From positions 1-39,775 of IMG/VR virus record IMGVR_UViG_3300027706_000028: a stretch of DNA of 39,775 nt. One strand, given 5' to 3'. Shown piece by piece: positions 1 to 7,375 of this stretch. Numbering within the stretch: the first letter of the stretch is position 1; every line of letters starts with the position of its first letter. Under the pieces are notes generated by a model. The model saw only the letters and a program-made list of their open reading frames with translations. It was not told the DNA's origin and searched no databases. Source of the stretch: a virus. The translations under genes were made by a program, and so were the position numbers.

Positions 1-118
1 GGTCGGCGCCAGCGCCATGACCCTGAACCAGGGGCAGAGTGCGATCATCGCGCTCGACGGCTCGGGCAATTACAACGCGCTGGTGATCGGTGCCAGTGCG
101 GTGACCACCTGGCTCGGG
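1..118. repeat. Left copy of the 118-bp terminal direct repeat
   Basis: Bases 1-118 are identical to 39658-39775. The repeat lies inside one open reading frame that enters from the right end and continues at the left end in the same frame. The simplest reading is an assembly overlap of a circular or circularly permuted molecule. A short true terminal redundancy is possible but less likely, because the repeat sits inside a coding region and not at a packaging site. Confidence 0.9.
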
Positions 119-928
119 CATGGCACCTACAGCTATGCCAAGCCGCCTTATGCCCATGCCGTGACCTTTGCCTGCATCGGCGCCGGCGGCAGCGGCGCCA
201 GCGGTTTTGCCGGCACCAGCGCCACCCAATATGGCGGCGCCGGCGGCGCCGGTGGCGTATACAACGAGATCACGCTGCCGGTCAGCTCGGTGACCTGGCC
301 GGTCACGGTCACGGTCGGGCAGGGCGGTGCGGCCCCGGCCGGCGTCACCTCGGGCGGCGGCAACGCCTCGAACGCCGGCGGGGCGACGACCTTCGCCAAT
401 GGCGGCACCACCTATCTGACCTGCTATGGCGGCCGTACGTCGGGCAATTACAGCAGCGCCGGGGGCGCCACCTGCACCAACGGACTTGGCATATTGTGCC
501 CGTCCAATGCCGACACCAGCGGTCAGGCGGGCGGCGCGCCTTCGACCGGCGGCTTTGCCGGAAACGGCGCTTACAGCTCTTGGGGCGGCCCGGGCGGGGG
601 CGCCGGGGCCGGCATCAACGGTAGCGGCGCCGGCGGTACCGGCGGCTCGGGCGGGATCAGCGCCGCGCAGACGACACAGGCCGGCGGCGTCTCGAGCGGC
701 AACGGACCGGCGGGCAGCAACCCGCCGATCATCGCCTTGCGCTCATTGGCGGGCTCCGGGGGAGCCGGCGCCGGCGCGTGCACGACAGCGAGCTGCACCG
801 CCGGCGCCGGAGGTGCCGGCGGCTACGGCGCCGGCGGCGGCGGCGGCGGAGCCTGCGATGCGACCAGCTGCACCTCGGGCGCCGGCGGCGCCGGCGGCGA
901 CGGGGCCGCCATTGCAGTCGCGTTTTGA
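1..928 (+). CDS. Glycine-rich tail fibre / adhesin, C-terminal part (continues from 39011)
   Basis: This is the 3' part of a gene that begins at 39011 and crosses the contig ends. Position 1 is the third base of codon 216, and the full protein is about 524 residues. From about residue 276 to the end the chain is dominated by Gly, Ala, Ser and Thr with runs such as GGAGGAGG. Near the C terminus the pattern GAC-x-x-x-SC-T followed by GAGGAGG occurs twice. Such glycine-rich tracts are typical of receptor-binding tips of phage fibres, for example the glycine-rich segments of T-even gp38 adhesins. The ATG at 17 is internal and is not the true start. The gene overlaps the small candidate gene starting at 912. 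The tail-fibre role is inferred from composition and position. Confidence 0.75.
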   Translation, partial: VGASAMTLNQGQSAIIALDGSGNYNALVIGASAVTTWLGHGTYSYAKPPYAHAVTFACIGAGGSGASGFAGTSATQYGGAGGAGGVYNEITLPVSSVTWPVTVTVGQGGAAPAGVTSGGGNASNAGGATTFANGGTTYLTCYGGRTSGNYSSAGGATCTNGLGILCPSNADTSGQAGGAPSTGGFAGNGAYSSWGGPGGGAGAGINGSGAGGTGGSGGISAAQTTQAGGVSSGNGPAGSNPPIIALRSLAGSGGAGAGACTTASCTAGAGGAGGYGAGGGGGGACDATSCTSGAGGAGGDGAAIAVAF

Positions 929-1127
929 AGCGATAACCCCGGAAGAGAGCGGGGGGGAATGTTACCGCCGCGGCGGCTCGATCGAGGATCTGCCGCGCTA
1001 CGTTGACGAACACAATGATTGGCGGTGGCTGCGCGGCTATTGCGGCGCCGCCGGGATCGCGTTCACAAGGCAGGCTGATCATGGGCGAAAAGGAACATCT
1101 GACGACCCCGTACAATCGCGGCGCTGA
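912..1127 (+). CDS. Small Rmf/CrpP-like motif protein (TTG start, tentative)
   Basis: This is a 71-residue frame with a TTG start at 912, overlapping the end of the tail fibre by 17 nt. Residues 8-40 match the N terminus of the next gene position by position: both have a TP...G.E...R.G..I.D.P.Y......WLRG...AA pattern. Such G...G....CP.........W..G motifs occur in small ribosome-modulation-factor (Rmf)/CrpP-like phage and plasmid proteins. The conserved part begins upstream of the nearest ATG (959, which is in another frame), which is why the TTG start is proposed. The last 20 or so residues, overlapping the next gene, look unconstrained. It could be a decayed duplicate. No function is claimed beyond the motif. 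Confidence 0.45.
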   Translation: MQSRFEAITPEESGGECYRRGGSIEDLPRYVDEHNDWRWLRGYCGAAGIAFTRQADHGRKGTSDDPVQSRR

Positions 1128-1491
1128 GAGCTTCCGTGAGGGGAAAACGATCGACGACTGCCCAGAGTATATCTCGCCGGACGACACCAACGAGTGGCTG
1201 CGCGGCTTCCGCGCCGCCGCCGCCGAGCACGCGGGCGCGGTTCTCGATCAGGACAGGAGAAGCACCGAGTATTACGTCAAGCTTGTACTAGCTGAGCTTG
1301 AGCGCGCCCGACACAAGTTCCCGGCGATTCGCTCACCTCACGAGGGCTTCGCAATCCTCAAAGAAGAGGTCGATGAGTTATGGCAAGCCGTAAAATACCA
1401 GTACGACGACGCTCAGCGGCGAACCGGGATGCGAGAGGAAGCAATCCAGGTGGCGGCGATGGCGTTACGCTTCTTGACCGACCTGTTATAA
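1081..1491 (+). CDS. Rmf/CrpP-like motif fused to a MazG-like pyrophosphohydrolase domain
   Basis: This protein has 136 residues. Residues 8-47 carry the small G....F..GK.IDDCP...........WLRGF motif. Residues about 60-136 look like a phage MazG-type all-alpha NTP pyrophosphohydrolase: a KFP.I.SPHEGFAIL stretch, then the metal-binding type KEEVDEL helix and a final REEAIQVAAMALRF helix. MazG-like enzymes hydrolyse nucleoside triphosphates or alarmone-type nucleotides, but the substrate here cannot be read from sequence. ATG 1081 is preferred over 1003 because the upstream extension is an out-of-frame reading of the preceding gene. Base composition is less GC-rich than the structural genes, suggesting separate acquisition. 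Confidence 0.7.
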   Translation: MGEKEHLTTPYNRGAESFREGKTIDDCPEYISPDDTNEWLRGFRAAAAEHAGAVLDQDRRSTEYYVKLVLAELERARHKFPAIRSPHEGFAILKEEVDELWQAVKYQYDDAQRRTGMREEAIQVAAMALRFLTDLL

Positions 1492-1790
1492 ACTTCGATG
1501 TAAAATATAACGACGACGAAGATTTCATTAACATCGTCGCGGCCGAAACGCTCTTTCAAATCGATCGAGTACTCGCCGCGATCGAGGAGAGAAAGAACGC
1601 GGCGAAAGGCAAAGAACAGGAATTCCTGACTGAAATGTGGGAGACCGCGAAAGCAATGGCAGTGGCGCGCCGGTGTCAGTTCGGGTTCGTGAGCCTGGCG
1701 CCGCCGCGCCTCTGGATGAAGCACACCGCGGCACTCGCGGGGATGACCGTGGGCCACCTCGCGGCGCTATGGGAATGGCTGTCGGAATGA
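1380..1790 (+). CDS. Unknown protein; start uncertain (ATG 1380 or a non-canonical start near 1488)
   Basis: The open frame gives 136 residues from ATG 1380, but bases 1380-1488 overlap the MazG-like gene and have poor third-position G/C in this frame. Protein-like sequence begins at about 1488 (INFDVKYNDDEDF...), and there is no ATG, GTG or TTG in frame there. An ATA codon at 1488-1490 overlaps the MazG stop as ATAA, where a coupled start would be expected. The downstream gene starts with ATGA overlapping this gene's stop, which supports its reality. The protein is mostly helical, with no family recognised. Very rare AUA initiation, a frameshift or an upstream ATG are all possible. Confidence 0.5.
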   Translation: MASRKIPVRRRSAANRDARGSNPGGGDGVTLLDRPVINFDVKYNDDEDFINIVAAETLFQIDRVLAAIEERKNAAKGKEQEFLTEMWETAKAMAVARRCQFGFVSLAPPRLWMKHTAALAGMTVGHLAALWEWLSE

Positions 1791-2749
1791 CCAGCCGCGA
1801 GCGCGCCATCGAGCTTGCCGGCACGTTGTGCCTGCTGCTGCTATCGCCGCTGGTCATGTGCGGAACCAGAATGACGCGCGGCCGCGCCATGGACCGCGTG
1901 CGTGCCCTCGAGGCCATCGCCACGCTGTGGCTATTGCTGTTGTGGATGCTGGCCTTCGCGGCGGCGCTGATCATGACCTACCTCGCGCTGATCCCGGCGC
2001 CGGCCGAGGCCGCATGGCTTTACTGGGACGGCTACCGGGTGACCGCGTGCAATCCGTGCACCTCGGCCTCGATGACGATCATCATGCCGGCGGTGCAATT
2101 CGCGCCGGCCAATGGCGGGTCGAGCCAATTCAACGATCTCTGGGTCGGGATCAGCGACACCGGGGAGTACACAGTGGCCCAGGTGTGGTTTGCCAACAAT
2201 GTTGCTTCGGGCTGCCCGAACTGGAGCGGCTGCATCACCACCCCGAACTGGACGGTAATCTCGGGTAGCCTCAACACGTCGCATTCGAGCCAGTCGGACG
2301 GCACCTATAACGCCTATCCCGGCGACGTCATCAAGATGAGCCTCAATTGCACCACACCCTGCGGCGCGACAAACCAGCAATGGAATTTCTCGGTCACCGA
2401 CTACACCCAGAAATGGACCTGGAGCAGCTCGGCCCCGGCCAGCGCCAATGTCGGCCTGGGCCAGGCTAATTATATCTCAAACGAAGACAACGGCACCGGC
2501 TCGGGCGGCCCGACCGCGAATTACGATCAGTTTCTGATCTACGACGTGACCGCCAACGGCGCCCCGGTCAATCTTCAAACGCAGGGCAGCCCGACCACCA
2601 GCTCGACCGCTTACGGCGGCACCAATGTGCAGAACCCGCCGGGCGTGACGAGCTTTTGGAGTTGTTGGTCGCCGGCCGGGGTTGCGCTGACCTCGCCCTG
2701 CCCGAAGCGGGTTGCGACCCGCGCCGCGGCCGGTTTCCGCCGCCGCTAA
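1787..2749 (+). CDS. Membrane-anchored protein with a possible peptidase G1 (eqolisin)-like beta-sandwich
   Basis: This is a 320-residue protein with start ATG 1787, overlapping the previous stop by ATGA. Two hydrophobic segments (about residues 9-25 and 42-70) are followed by an AEA/AW junction that resembles a signal-peptidase site. The remaining 245 residues are rich in Thr, Ser, Asn, Trp and Cys and look like an exported beta-sandwich. The order WVGI (about 119-122), AQVW with Gln132, a YPGD motif and later W-x-F-x-V-x-D recalls the concanavalin-like fold of G1 peptidases, but the family's usual catalytic Glu is not evident. It may instead be a carbohydrate-binding or decorating virion protein. 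The fold assignment is tentative. The C-terminal 16 residues are basic. Confidence 0.6.
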   Translation: MTSRERAIELAGTLCLLLLSPLVMCGTRMTRGRAMDRVRALEAIATLWLLLLWMLAFAAALIMTYLALIPAPAEAAWLYWDGYRVTACNPCTSASMTIIMPAVQFAPANGGSSQFNDLWVGISDTGEYTVAQVWFANNVASGCPNWSGCITTPNWTVISGSLNTSHSSQSDGTYNAYPGDVIKMSLNCTTPCGATNQQWNFSVTDYTQKWTWSSSAPASANVGLGQANYISNEDNGTGSGGPTANYDQFLIYDVTANGAPVNLQTQGSPTTSSTAYGGTNVQNPPGVTSFWSCWSPAGVALTSPCPKRVATRAAAGFRRR

Positions 2750-2753
2750 GCCG

Positions 2754-3920
2754 ATGCCGTGGATCGCCCCCGGCAATCGACCTGGTGCGCCTCGGGCGGC
2801 GCAGTATTTTATCGCCCAGGCGGTAGCGGCGATCGTCGAGAGCGGGGCCGCCGCCGATACGCTGACCGAGACGGCACAGCTGGCGCTCACCGTCAGCGAG
2901 GCCGGCGCGGCCGCTGACACGGTCACCACCACAGGAATCAGCGTCAACGTCGCCGAGAGCGGCGCGGCGGCCGACACGGTCACCGAGACGGTGCAGTTGG
3001 CGCTCAGCGTCGCCGAGAGCGGAGCGGCTGCCGACGCGCCACAGATCCCCGGCCAAGGGCAAGGCCAGTGGATCGCGCCCAGCAACCGCCCAGGCGCGCC
3101 GCGCGCCGCGCACTATTTCCTGGCCGCGAGCGGTCCGATCGCCGTCAGCGTCGCCGAGAGCGGCGCGGCGGCCGACACGGTCACCGAGACGGCGCAGTTG
3201 GCGCTCAGCGTCGCCGAGAGCGGCGCGGCGGCCGACACGGTCCAATCGAACAGCATCACGGTCTCGATCAGCGAGAGCGGCTCGGCGACTGACGCGGTCA
3301 CCGAGACAATCACCATCACGGTGGGGATCACCGAGAGCGGGGCCGCGACCGACGGCCCCGGAGAGACCGGCAGATTTGGGCTCACACAGGCGGAGAGCGG
3401 TCTTGCCACGGACGGATGGGCGGTGCCCGGTGCGGGCATCGGCACGATGGCGGAACAAGGAGCCGCACAAGAGAGCTGGAGCGCGGCGGTGCGCTCGCCG
3501 CAGCCGAGCCCGTATTACGACCTGCTTGCGATTTTTGCCCAATGCGCCCCGGGGGTGGTGCTGACCGCCGAGATCGACGCCGCGCTGCATCTCGCCTATC
3601 AGCAAAACGGCTATCAGCCGCTGACCTGCGCGCAGGTCTTGGCAGTGGTGTTGCCGCTGATCCCGGACGGAAACCCGCCGGAATACACACTCGGCGCGCC
3701 GACCTGGCCGCCGCCGACGCCGCAACCCGGAGCCACTCCGACATTCACCGCGGAGCTGCCCGCGCAGCCGACGCAGACCACCGCGCAGATTGTCGGCGAC
3801 GTGCCGCCGGGCCGCGGAGTGGCACTCTTTCCGTGGGGATTGCCGCGCTTCAAGGATTCGAACCCGACGCCCCTGGACGATTGGGCGATCGACAACGAGG
3901 CGGATTTTGGCGAGCCGTGA
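2754..3920 (+). CDS. Repeat protein with about ten ~19-residue ESGAAADT units
   Basis: This is a 388-residue protein. ATG 2754 is chosen because the N terminus WIAPGNRPGAPRAAQYF recurs almost exactly at about residues 106-122, showing that the mature unit starts there. Roughly ten units with the core ESGAAADTVTET, separated by short beta-prone stretches (QLALSV), occupy 2832-3470. They are interrupted once by the second WIAP block, so part of the gene looks like a segmental duplication. The C-terminal 150 residues are non-repetitive and proline-rich. Position just before the portal genes suggests a virion or fibre accessory protein, but the function is unknown. Confidence 0.75.
   Translation: MPWIAPGNRPGAPRAAQYFIAQAVAAIVESGAAADTLTETAQLALTVSEAGAAADTVTTTGISVNVAESGAAADTVTETVQLALSVAESGAAADAPQIPGQGQGQWIAPSNRPGAPRAAHYFLAASGPIAVSVAESGAAADTVTETAQLALSVAESGAAADTVQSNSITVSISESGSATDAVTETITITVGITESGAATDGPGETGRFGLTQAESGLATDGWAVPGAGIGTMAEQGAAQESWSAAVRSPQPSPYYDLLAIFAQCAPGVVLTAEIDAALHLAYQQNGYQPLTCAQVLAVVLPLIPDGNPPEYTLGAPTWPPPTPQPGATPTFTAELPAQPTQTTAQIVGDVPPGRGVALFPWGLPRFKDSNPTPLDDWAIDNEADFGEP
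2832..3470 (+). repeat. Tandem degenerate 54-60-bp coding repeats
   Basis: Units around GCCGAGAGCGGCGCGGCGG recur about ten times, encoding ESGAAAD cores. Copies at about 2950-3030 and 3150-3240 are nearly identical at nucleotide level, while the later ones (3270-3470) have diverged to ESGSATD, ESGAATD and ESGLATD. This gradient suggests expansion by unequal exchange. Confidence 0.8.
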
Positions 3921-3935
3921 TCGTCTTGTTATGGG

Positions 3936-4187
3936 ATGAATGGGAAGATGGCTGCGCTATTCTCTCGCCCCTCGGCACCGGAAATCGTGCAGGTGCCCGC
4001 GCCGACCACGCCGAGCGTGACCCCGACGACGCCCCCGACGCCGACCAGCGCCAGCGTGCAGGCGGCCGGACAGACGGCCGCCGCCGCCGCCGGCTCTGGC
4101 GCCGGGCAGGCTTCAACGATCCTAACCTCGGGCTTGGGCGTCCTTGGCGCGCCACCCACCACAAAGCGGCAATTGCTAGGCGCATGA
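3936..4187 (+). CDS. Small proline/alanine-rich protein upstream of the portal
   Basis: This is an 83-residue protein with a central PTTPSVTPTTPPTPTS region and a C terminus of the form ILTSGLGVLGAP...KRQLLGA. Short proteins ending in an ILTS...G....KTLLG-like tail are commonly found beside portal genes of tailed phages, but their role is not established. ATG 3948 is an in-frame alternative start four codons later, and neither start has ideal Shine-Dalgarno spacing. The gene ends 1 nt before the portal start, so it is part of the head operon. Confidence 0.65.
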   Translation: MNGKMAALFSRPSAPEIVQVPAPTTPSVTPTTPPTPTSASVQAAGQTAAAAAGSGAGQASTILTSGLGVLGAPPTTKRQLLGA

Positions 4188-4188
4188 G

Positions 4189-5874
4189 ATGGCGGACGAG
4201 CTAGCTCAAGAAATCCTCCGCGACTGGGAGCGCGGAAACGCCGATCGCGGCGTATGGATGACGCACTGGCAGCGGATCGCCAACTATCTACTGCCCAACC
4301 GCGCCGATTACATCGTGCACCGCGCGCCGGGCGCGAAGCGCATGCAGTGGATCTTTACGTCGGCACCGTTGACGGCGGTGGATCAGTGCGCTTCCGGCCT
4401 GCATTCCTACCTGACCAGCCCTTATCTGCCCTGGTTCGCGCTGAGCCCCGATGACGATCGGCTCGCGCGCAACTGGCGCGTACGGCGCTGGTTCGATCAA
4501 GCGACGCTGGCGATGTATCGGTACTTCAACGGGCCGTCGCACAATTTCGCCGCGCAAAGCTACGAGCTTTATCTCGATCTTGTGACCATCGGCACCGCGG
4601 CGATGCCGGTCTTGCCCTCGCCGCGCCGCACGATCCTGTTCTCGACGCGCCACATGCGGGAGCTGGTGTGCTGGGAGAACGAGGAAGACCGGATTGACCG
4701 GGTGGTGCGCCGCTGGCAGTTCACCGCCAAGCAGGCTGTAGACCAGTGGGGCGAGCGCGCCGGCGAAAAAGCGCTGAAGGCGGTTGCAGACGGCAAGCAC
4801 GACGAAAAATTCTGGTACCTGCACCGGGTGCAGCCGCGCCAACGGCGCGACACGCAGCGCGGCGACCGCCGCAACATGCCGTTCGAAAGCGTGTATGTCA
4901 GCGAGGAAGACCGCACCGTCATCGACGTTGGCGGCTACCATGAATTTCCCTTCCTGGTGCCGCGCTTCGCCAAGGCCGCGGGCGAAATCTACGGACGCGG
5001 CCCCGGAATGCTGCAGCTGCCGGACGTGCAGATGCTCAATGAATTCGTCAAACTGCTGTGGAAGGGCGCGCAAAAAATCGTCGATCCGCCGCTCCAATTG
5101 CCGGATGACGGCTTCATCGTGCCGATTAAGACCACCCCCGGCAGCCTCAATTACTTCCGTTCTGGGACCAGACCCACCGATCGGATCGCGCCGATTGAGA
5201 CAAAGGGGAATATCGAGATCGGCCTCGAGCTGTTGAACGCGCTCATTCAGCAGATCAACCGAGGCTTCTATCTGGAATATCTGGCGATGCCGGTCGATCC
5301 GCGCGATCCGGCCTCGACCGGCAAGGGTGTCACCGCCACGTTCTACGTGCAGAAACAGCAATCGGACATGCGGCTGTTGTCGCCGATGCTGTCGCGCCTG
5401 ACAGCGGAGTTTCTGGAGCCGCTGATCAATCGCACCTTCATGATCTTGTGGCGCGAATCGCGCGCGCGCCGGTTCGGCCCCGGCAGCCCGTTTCCGGCGC
5501 CGCCCGAGGAACTGGCCGGGCAGCCTTGGCATGCCGAGTACGTATCGCCAATCGCGATCGCGCAGAAGGGCGCGCAACTCGACGCCGTGCAGCGGCTGAT
5601 GCAGACGCAGCTCGAGTTGCGCCAGATCGATCCGACAGCGCCAATGTCGATCGACACGGATGCGATCATGCGGCTGACGGCCGAGGATCTGAACGCGCCG
5701 GCTGCGGTGATGCTTCCGCCCGAGCAGGTGGCGGCGATCCGGCAGCGCCAGGCGGCGATGCAGCAGCAGGCGCACGAAGCGCAGACGGCCGAGCAGATCG
5801 CCGGCGCCGCCAATCAGGGTGGCGCCGCGCTTGTCAACCTGGCGCAGGTCGCGCAGCAGCGCGCGGCCGGATAG
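4189..5874 (+). CDS. Portal / head-tail connector protein (T7 gp8-like)
   Basis: This is a 561-residue protein, close to the roughly 536 residues of T7 gp8. The opening reads ILRDWERG...W...W..IA.YLLPNRADY, followed by TSAPLTAVDQCASGLHSYLTSP...WF.L, both typical of the podoviral head-to-tail joining family. Further support comes from the central PFL.PRF....GE.YGRGPG block and the later DPASTGKGVTATFYVQ segment. The dodecameric portal occupies one capsid vertex, admits DNA during packaging and docks the tail adaptor. The C-terminal 60 residues are rich in Gln and Ala. The scaffold, capsid and adaptor genes lie downstream in the expected order. Confidence 0.95.
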   Translation: MADELAQEILRDWERGNADRGVWMTHWQRIANYLLPNRADYIVHRAPGAKRMQWIFTSAPLTAVDQCASGLHSYLTSPYLPWFALSPDDDRLARNWRVRRWFDQATLAMYRYFNGPSHNFAAQSYELYLDLVTIGTAAMPVLPSPRRTILFSTRHMRELVCWENEEDRIDRVVRRWQFTAKQAVDQWGERAGEKALKAVADGKHDEKFWYLHRVQPRQRRDTQRGDRRNMPFESVYVSEEDRTVIDVGGYHEFPFLVPRFAKAAGEIYGRGPGMLQLPDVQMLNEFVKLLWKGAQKIVDPPLQLPDDGFIVPIKTTPGSLNYFRSGTRPTDRIAPIETKGNIEIGLELLNALIQQINRGFYLEYLAMPVDPRDPASTGKGVTATFYVQKQQSDMRLLSPMLSRLTAEFLEPLINRTFMILWRESRARRFGPGSPFPAPPEELAGQPWHAEYVSPIAIAQKGAQLDAVQRLMQTQLELRQIDPTAPMSIDTDAIMRLTAEDLNAPAAVMLPPEQVAAIRQRQAAMQQQAHEAQTAEQIAGAANQGGAALVNLAQVAQQRAAG

Positions 5875-5884
5875 GGGATAGCCT

Positions 5885-6166
5885 GTGACCAAGGAAGAGG
5901 CACACGATCGAGCGATCCTCGCGATCTGCCGGCCGATGATCGAGGATTTCCGCGCCGGGCTGATCGACGCGGAGCGGCTGAAAAAGGACATCCTCCGCCG
6001 CCGCGCTGAGATCGAGGAACATGTCCGCGCCCTGCTCGAGATCGCGGCCGCCGCACCCGCGCTTTGCGTGGTGTGCGCGACGACCGCAACCACCAAGATC
6101 AAGGACAAGGATTATTGTGACCGGCATGCGCGGCTGGTACCGCGCCAGATCCCTGACAACCCATGA
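5885..6166 (+). CDS. Small putative zinc-binding protein
   Basis: This is a 93-residue protein with GTG start at 5885 preceded by AGGGGATA. The N-terminal two thirds are helical and charged (residues 1-55). Residues about 61-81 carry a C-V-V-C ... C-D-R-H arrangement that could ligate one zinc ion. It ends with a 4-nt ATGA overlap to the next gene, which has a similar Cys/His pattern. The family is not recognised. Its place between portal and scaffold genes suggests a phage-specific accessory role. Confidence 0.6.
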   Translation: MTKEEAHDRAILAICRPMIEDFRAGLIDAERLKKDILRRRAEIEEHVRALLEIAAAAPALCVVCATTATTKIKDKDYCDRHARLVPRQIPDNP

Positions 6167-6612
6167 GCGACCCGCAATTCCGCCACCGTTTTGACCCGCG
6201 GCTCGGCAGCGTCTATGTGGCGGCCCGCTATGCGCAGGCCCGATGCGATCATGGCGGCTGCAGAATTCCGCCGGCCCGCGGACTGTTTGTGAAAATTCCC
6301 GCGATGCCCTGGACCGTGCCGATGCCGAAGCCGATCAGGCTGCGCACGGTGCTGCATTTCTGCGACCTGCATCGGGCCGAGGTGACCGCGACGGACGTCT
6401 TGACGCCGCAGGTCAAGGCGATGGTCGAGGAGATCGCGCGACAGCTGGCGAGGCTGCCCGAGCCGCATAGCCGTTATTGGCGCACGACTCACCGCCCCGA
6501 TTTTGAGGCGGCGTGGATCGAGTGGCCGCTGATCGGCACGCCGGAATATCGCCAGTTCTTAGTCGACCTCGAGCGCAACCATGAACTTCCGCCGGGAGTG
6601 CGGGTGATATGA
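6163..6612 (+). CDS. Hypothetical protein with Cys/His zinc-ribbon-like residues
   Basis: This is a 149-residue protein with ATG 6163 overlapping the previous stop. It contains CDHGGC near residue 28 and FCDLH near residue 67, a C-x4-C ... C-x2-H pattern plausible for a single zinc site. The rest is mixed helix and loop with many aromatic residues. It is translationally coupled on both sides (the next ATG is at 6609). No known function is recognised. Confidence 0.6.
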   Translation: MSDPQFRHRFDPRLGSVYVAARYAQARCDHGGCRIPPARGLFVKIPAMPWTVPMPKPIRLRTVLHFCDLHRAEVTATDVLTPQVKAMVEEIARQLARLPEPHSRYWRTTHRPDFEAAWIEWPLIGTPEYRQFLVDLERNHELPPGVRVI

Positions 6613-6950
6613 ACGGCCGCCAATGGTTCGCCAGCGGTGCGCTGCGCCGGCTGTTTCCGCAATACAACCGCCGCATCGAGCTGGCCAATGCCTATCAGAC
6701 GGTCTTTGATAGCCCCGAGGGCAGCCGCGTGCTGCGCGACCTGTTGACGGCCGGCGGCCTGTTATCGACGAGCGTCGTTGAAGGCGATGCGCAACTGACC
6801 GCCTACAACGAGGGCAAGCGCGCGCTGGCCCTGCACATCCTGCACCGGCTGCGATGGTCTGAGGGCGAGCTGATGCAGCTCGGCCAAGAGCTGACGGCGG
6901 AAGAGATCGAGGCCCGCGAGCAGGCAATGAGCCAGGAGACGATGACATGA
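6609..6950 (+). CDS. Bbp19-like phage protein
   Basis: This is a 113-residue protein. Residues about 27-85 contain AYQTVFDSPEGSRVLRDLL followed by a gap and YNEGKRALALHILHRL. This fits the small family named after Bordetella phage BPP-1 Bbp19 (pattern F.....G..VL.DL......GD.....EG.R...L.I). The function of the family is unknown; it is encoded in head modules next to scaffold and capsid genes, as here. Both junctions are 4-nt ATGA overlaps. Confidence 0.75.
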   Translation: MNGRQWFASGALRRLFPQYNRRIELANAYQTVFDSPEGSRVLRDLLTAGGLLSTSVVEGDAQLTAYNEGKRALALHILHRLRWSEGELMQLGQELTAEEIEAREQAMSQETMT

Positions 6951-7150
6951 GCATCCTAACGGCAAAGGCGCGCAAAGCCATTCCACGCCGCGATTTTGCG
7001 ATCCCGGAGAAGGCCCCCGGCCCGGGCAGCTACCCGATCGAGGATCGCGCGCATGCGCGCAACGCGTTGGCGCGCAGCGCCGGCAAGCCGGTGGCCGCCC
7101 GGGTGCGCCGCGCCGTTGAACGGAAATATCCGGGGTTGGCGAAGTCGTGA
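6947..7150 (+). CDS. Small conserved phage protein with a YPIEDRAHARNALAR motif
   Basis: This is a 67-residue protein. The core reads IPRRDFAIPEK....SYPIEDRAHARNALAR, then a basic C terminus ending KYPGLAKS. Such YPI.D..HA..AL.R sequences are found in many phage and prophage head-module or virion-associated proteins without a known mechanism. ATG 6947 overlaps the preceding stop. The following gene starts with a GTG overlapping this stop (GTGA). Confidence 0.7.
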   Translation: MSILTAKARKAIPRRDFAIPEKAPGPGSYPIEDRAHARNALARSAGKPVAARVRRAVERKYPGLAKS

Positions 7151-7350
7151 CCGAAATCAAATGGCCGCCGCGCGAAGAGGTGATGAAGCGCTTCGCCTAT
7201 AAATGCGAGTGGCTCAATCTGAGGATCGGCGGCCGCCATCCGATCTGGTATAGCTGGGAAGGCGACGAGATCAGGATGCAATATCCGCAGAGCCCTGGAA
7301 ATGCCCCTAACTCCGAAAGGTCGCACAATTCTGACGGCGATGCGGAATAG
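7147..7350 (+). CDS. Small hypothetical protein
   Basis: This is a 67-residue protein with a GTG start at 7147 overlapping the previous TGA. It contains several Trp and Tyr residues and charged residues (MTEIKWPPREEVMKRF...). The last 15 residues are Ser/Asn-rich. No family is recognised. Coupling to its upstream neighbour supports expression as part of the head operon. Confidence 0.55.
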   Translation: MTEIKWPPREEVMKRFAYKCEWLNLRIGGRHPIWYSWEGDEIRMQYPQSPGNAPNSERSHNSDGDAE

Positions 7351-7375
7351 ATACGGAGACAAAAAGGGGAAGAGC

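Noticed and set aside
17-928. Independent 303-residue gene starting at ATG 17
   Set aside because: The ATG is internal to the fibre gene that enters from 39011. The same ATG is present inside the repeat copy near the right end.
729-1190. Long minus-strand and alternate-plus frames over the glycine-rich fibre and other GC-rich genes
   Set aside because: They are Arg/Pro/Ala-rich shadows produced by GC-rich codon bias, lack ribosome-binding sites and recognisable domains, and run through confirmed genes.
4288-6108. 606-residue minus-strand ORF opposite the portal gene
   Set aside because: It is an exact antisense shadow of the portal and following genes, with Arg/Leu/His-rich composition and no domain.
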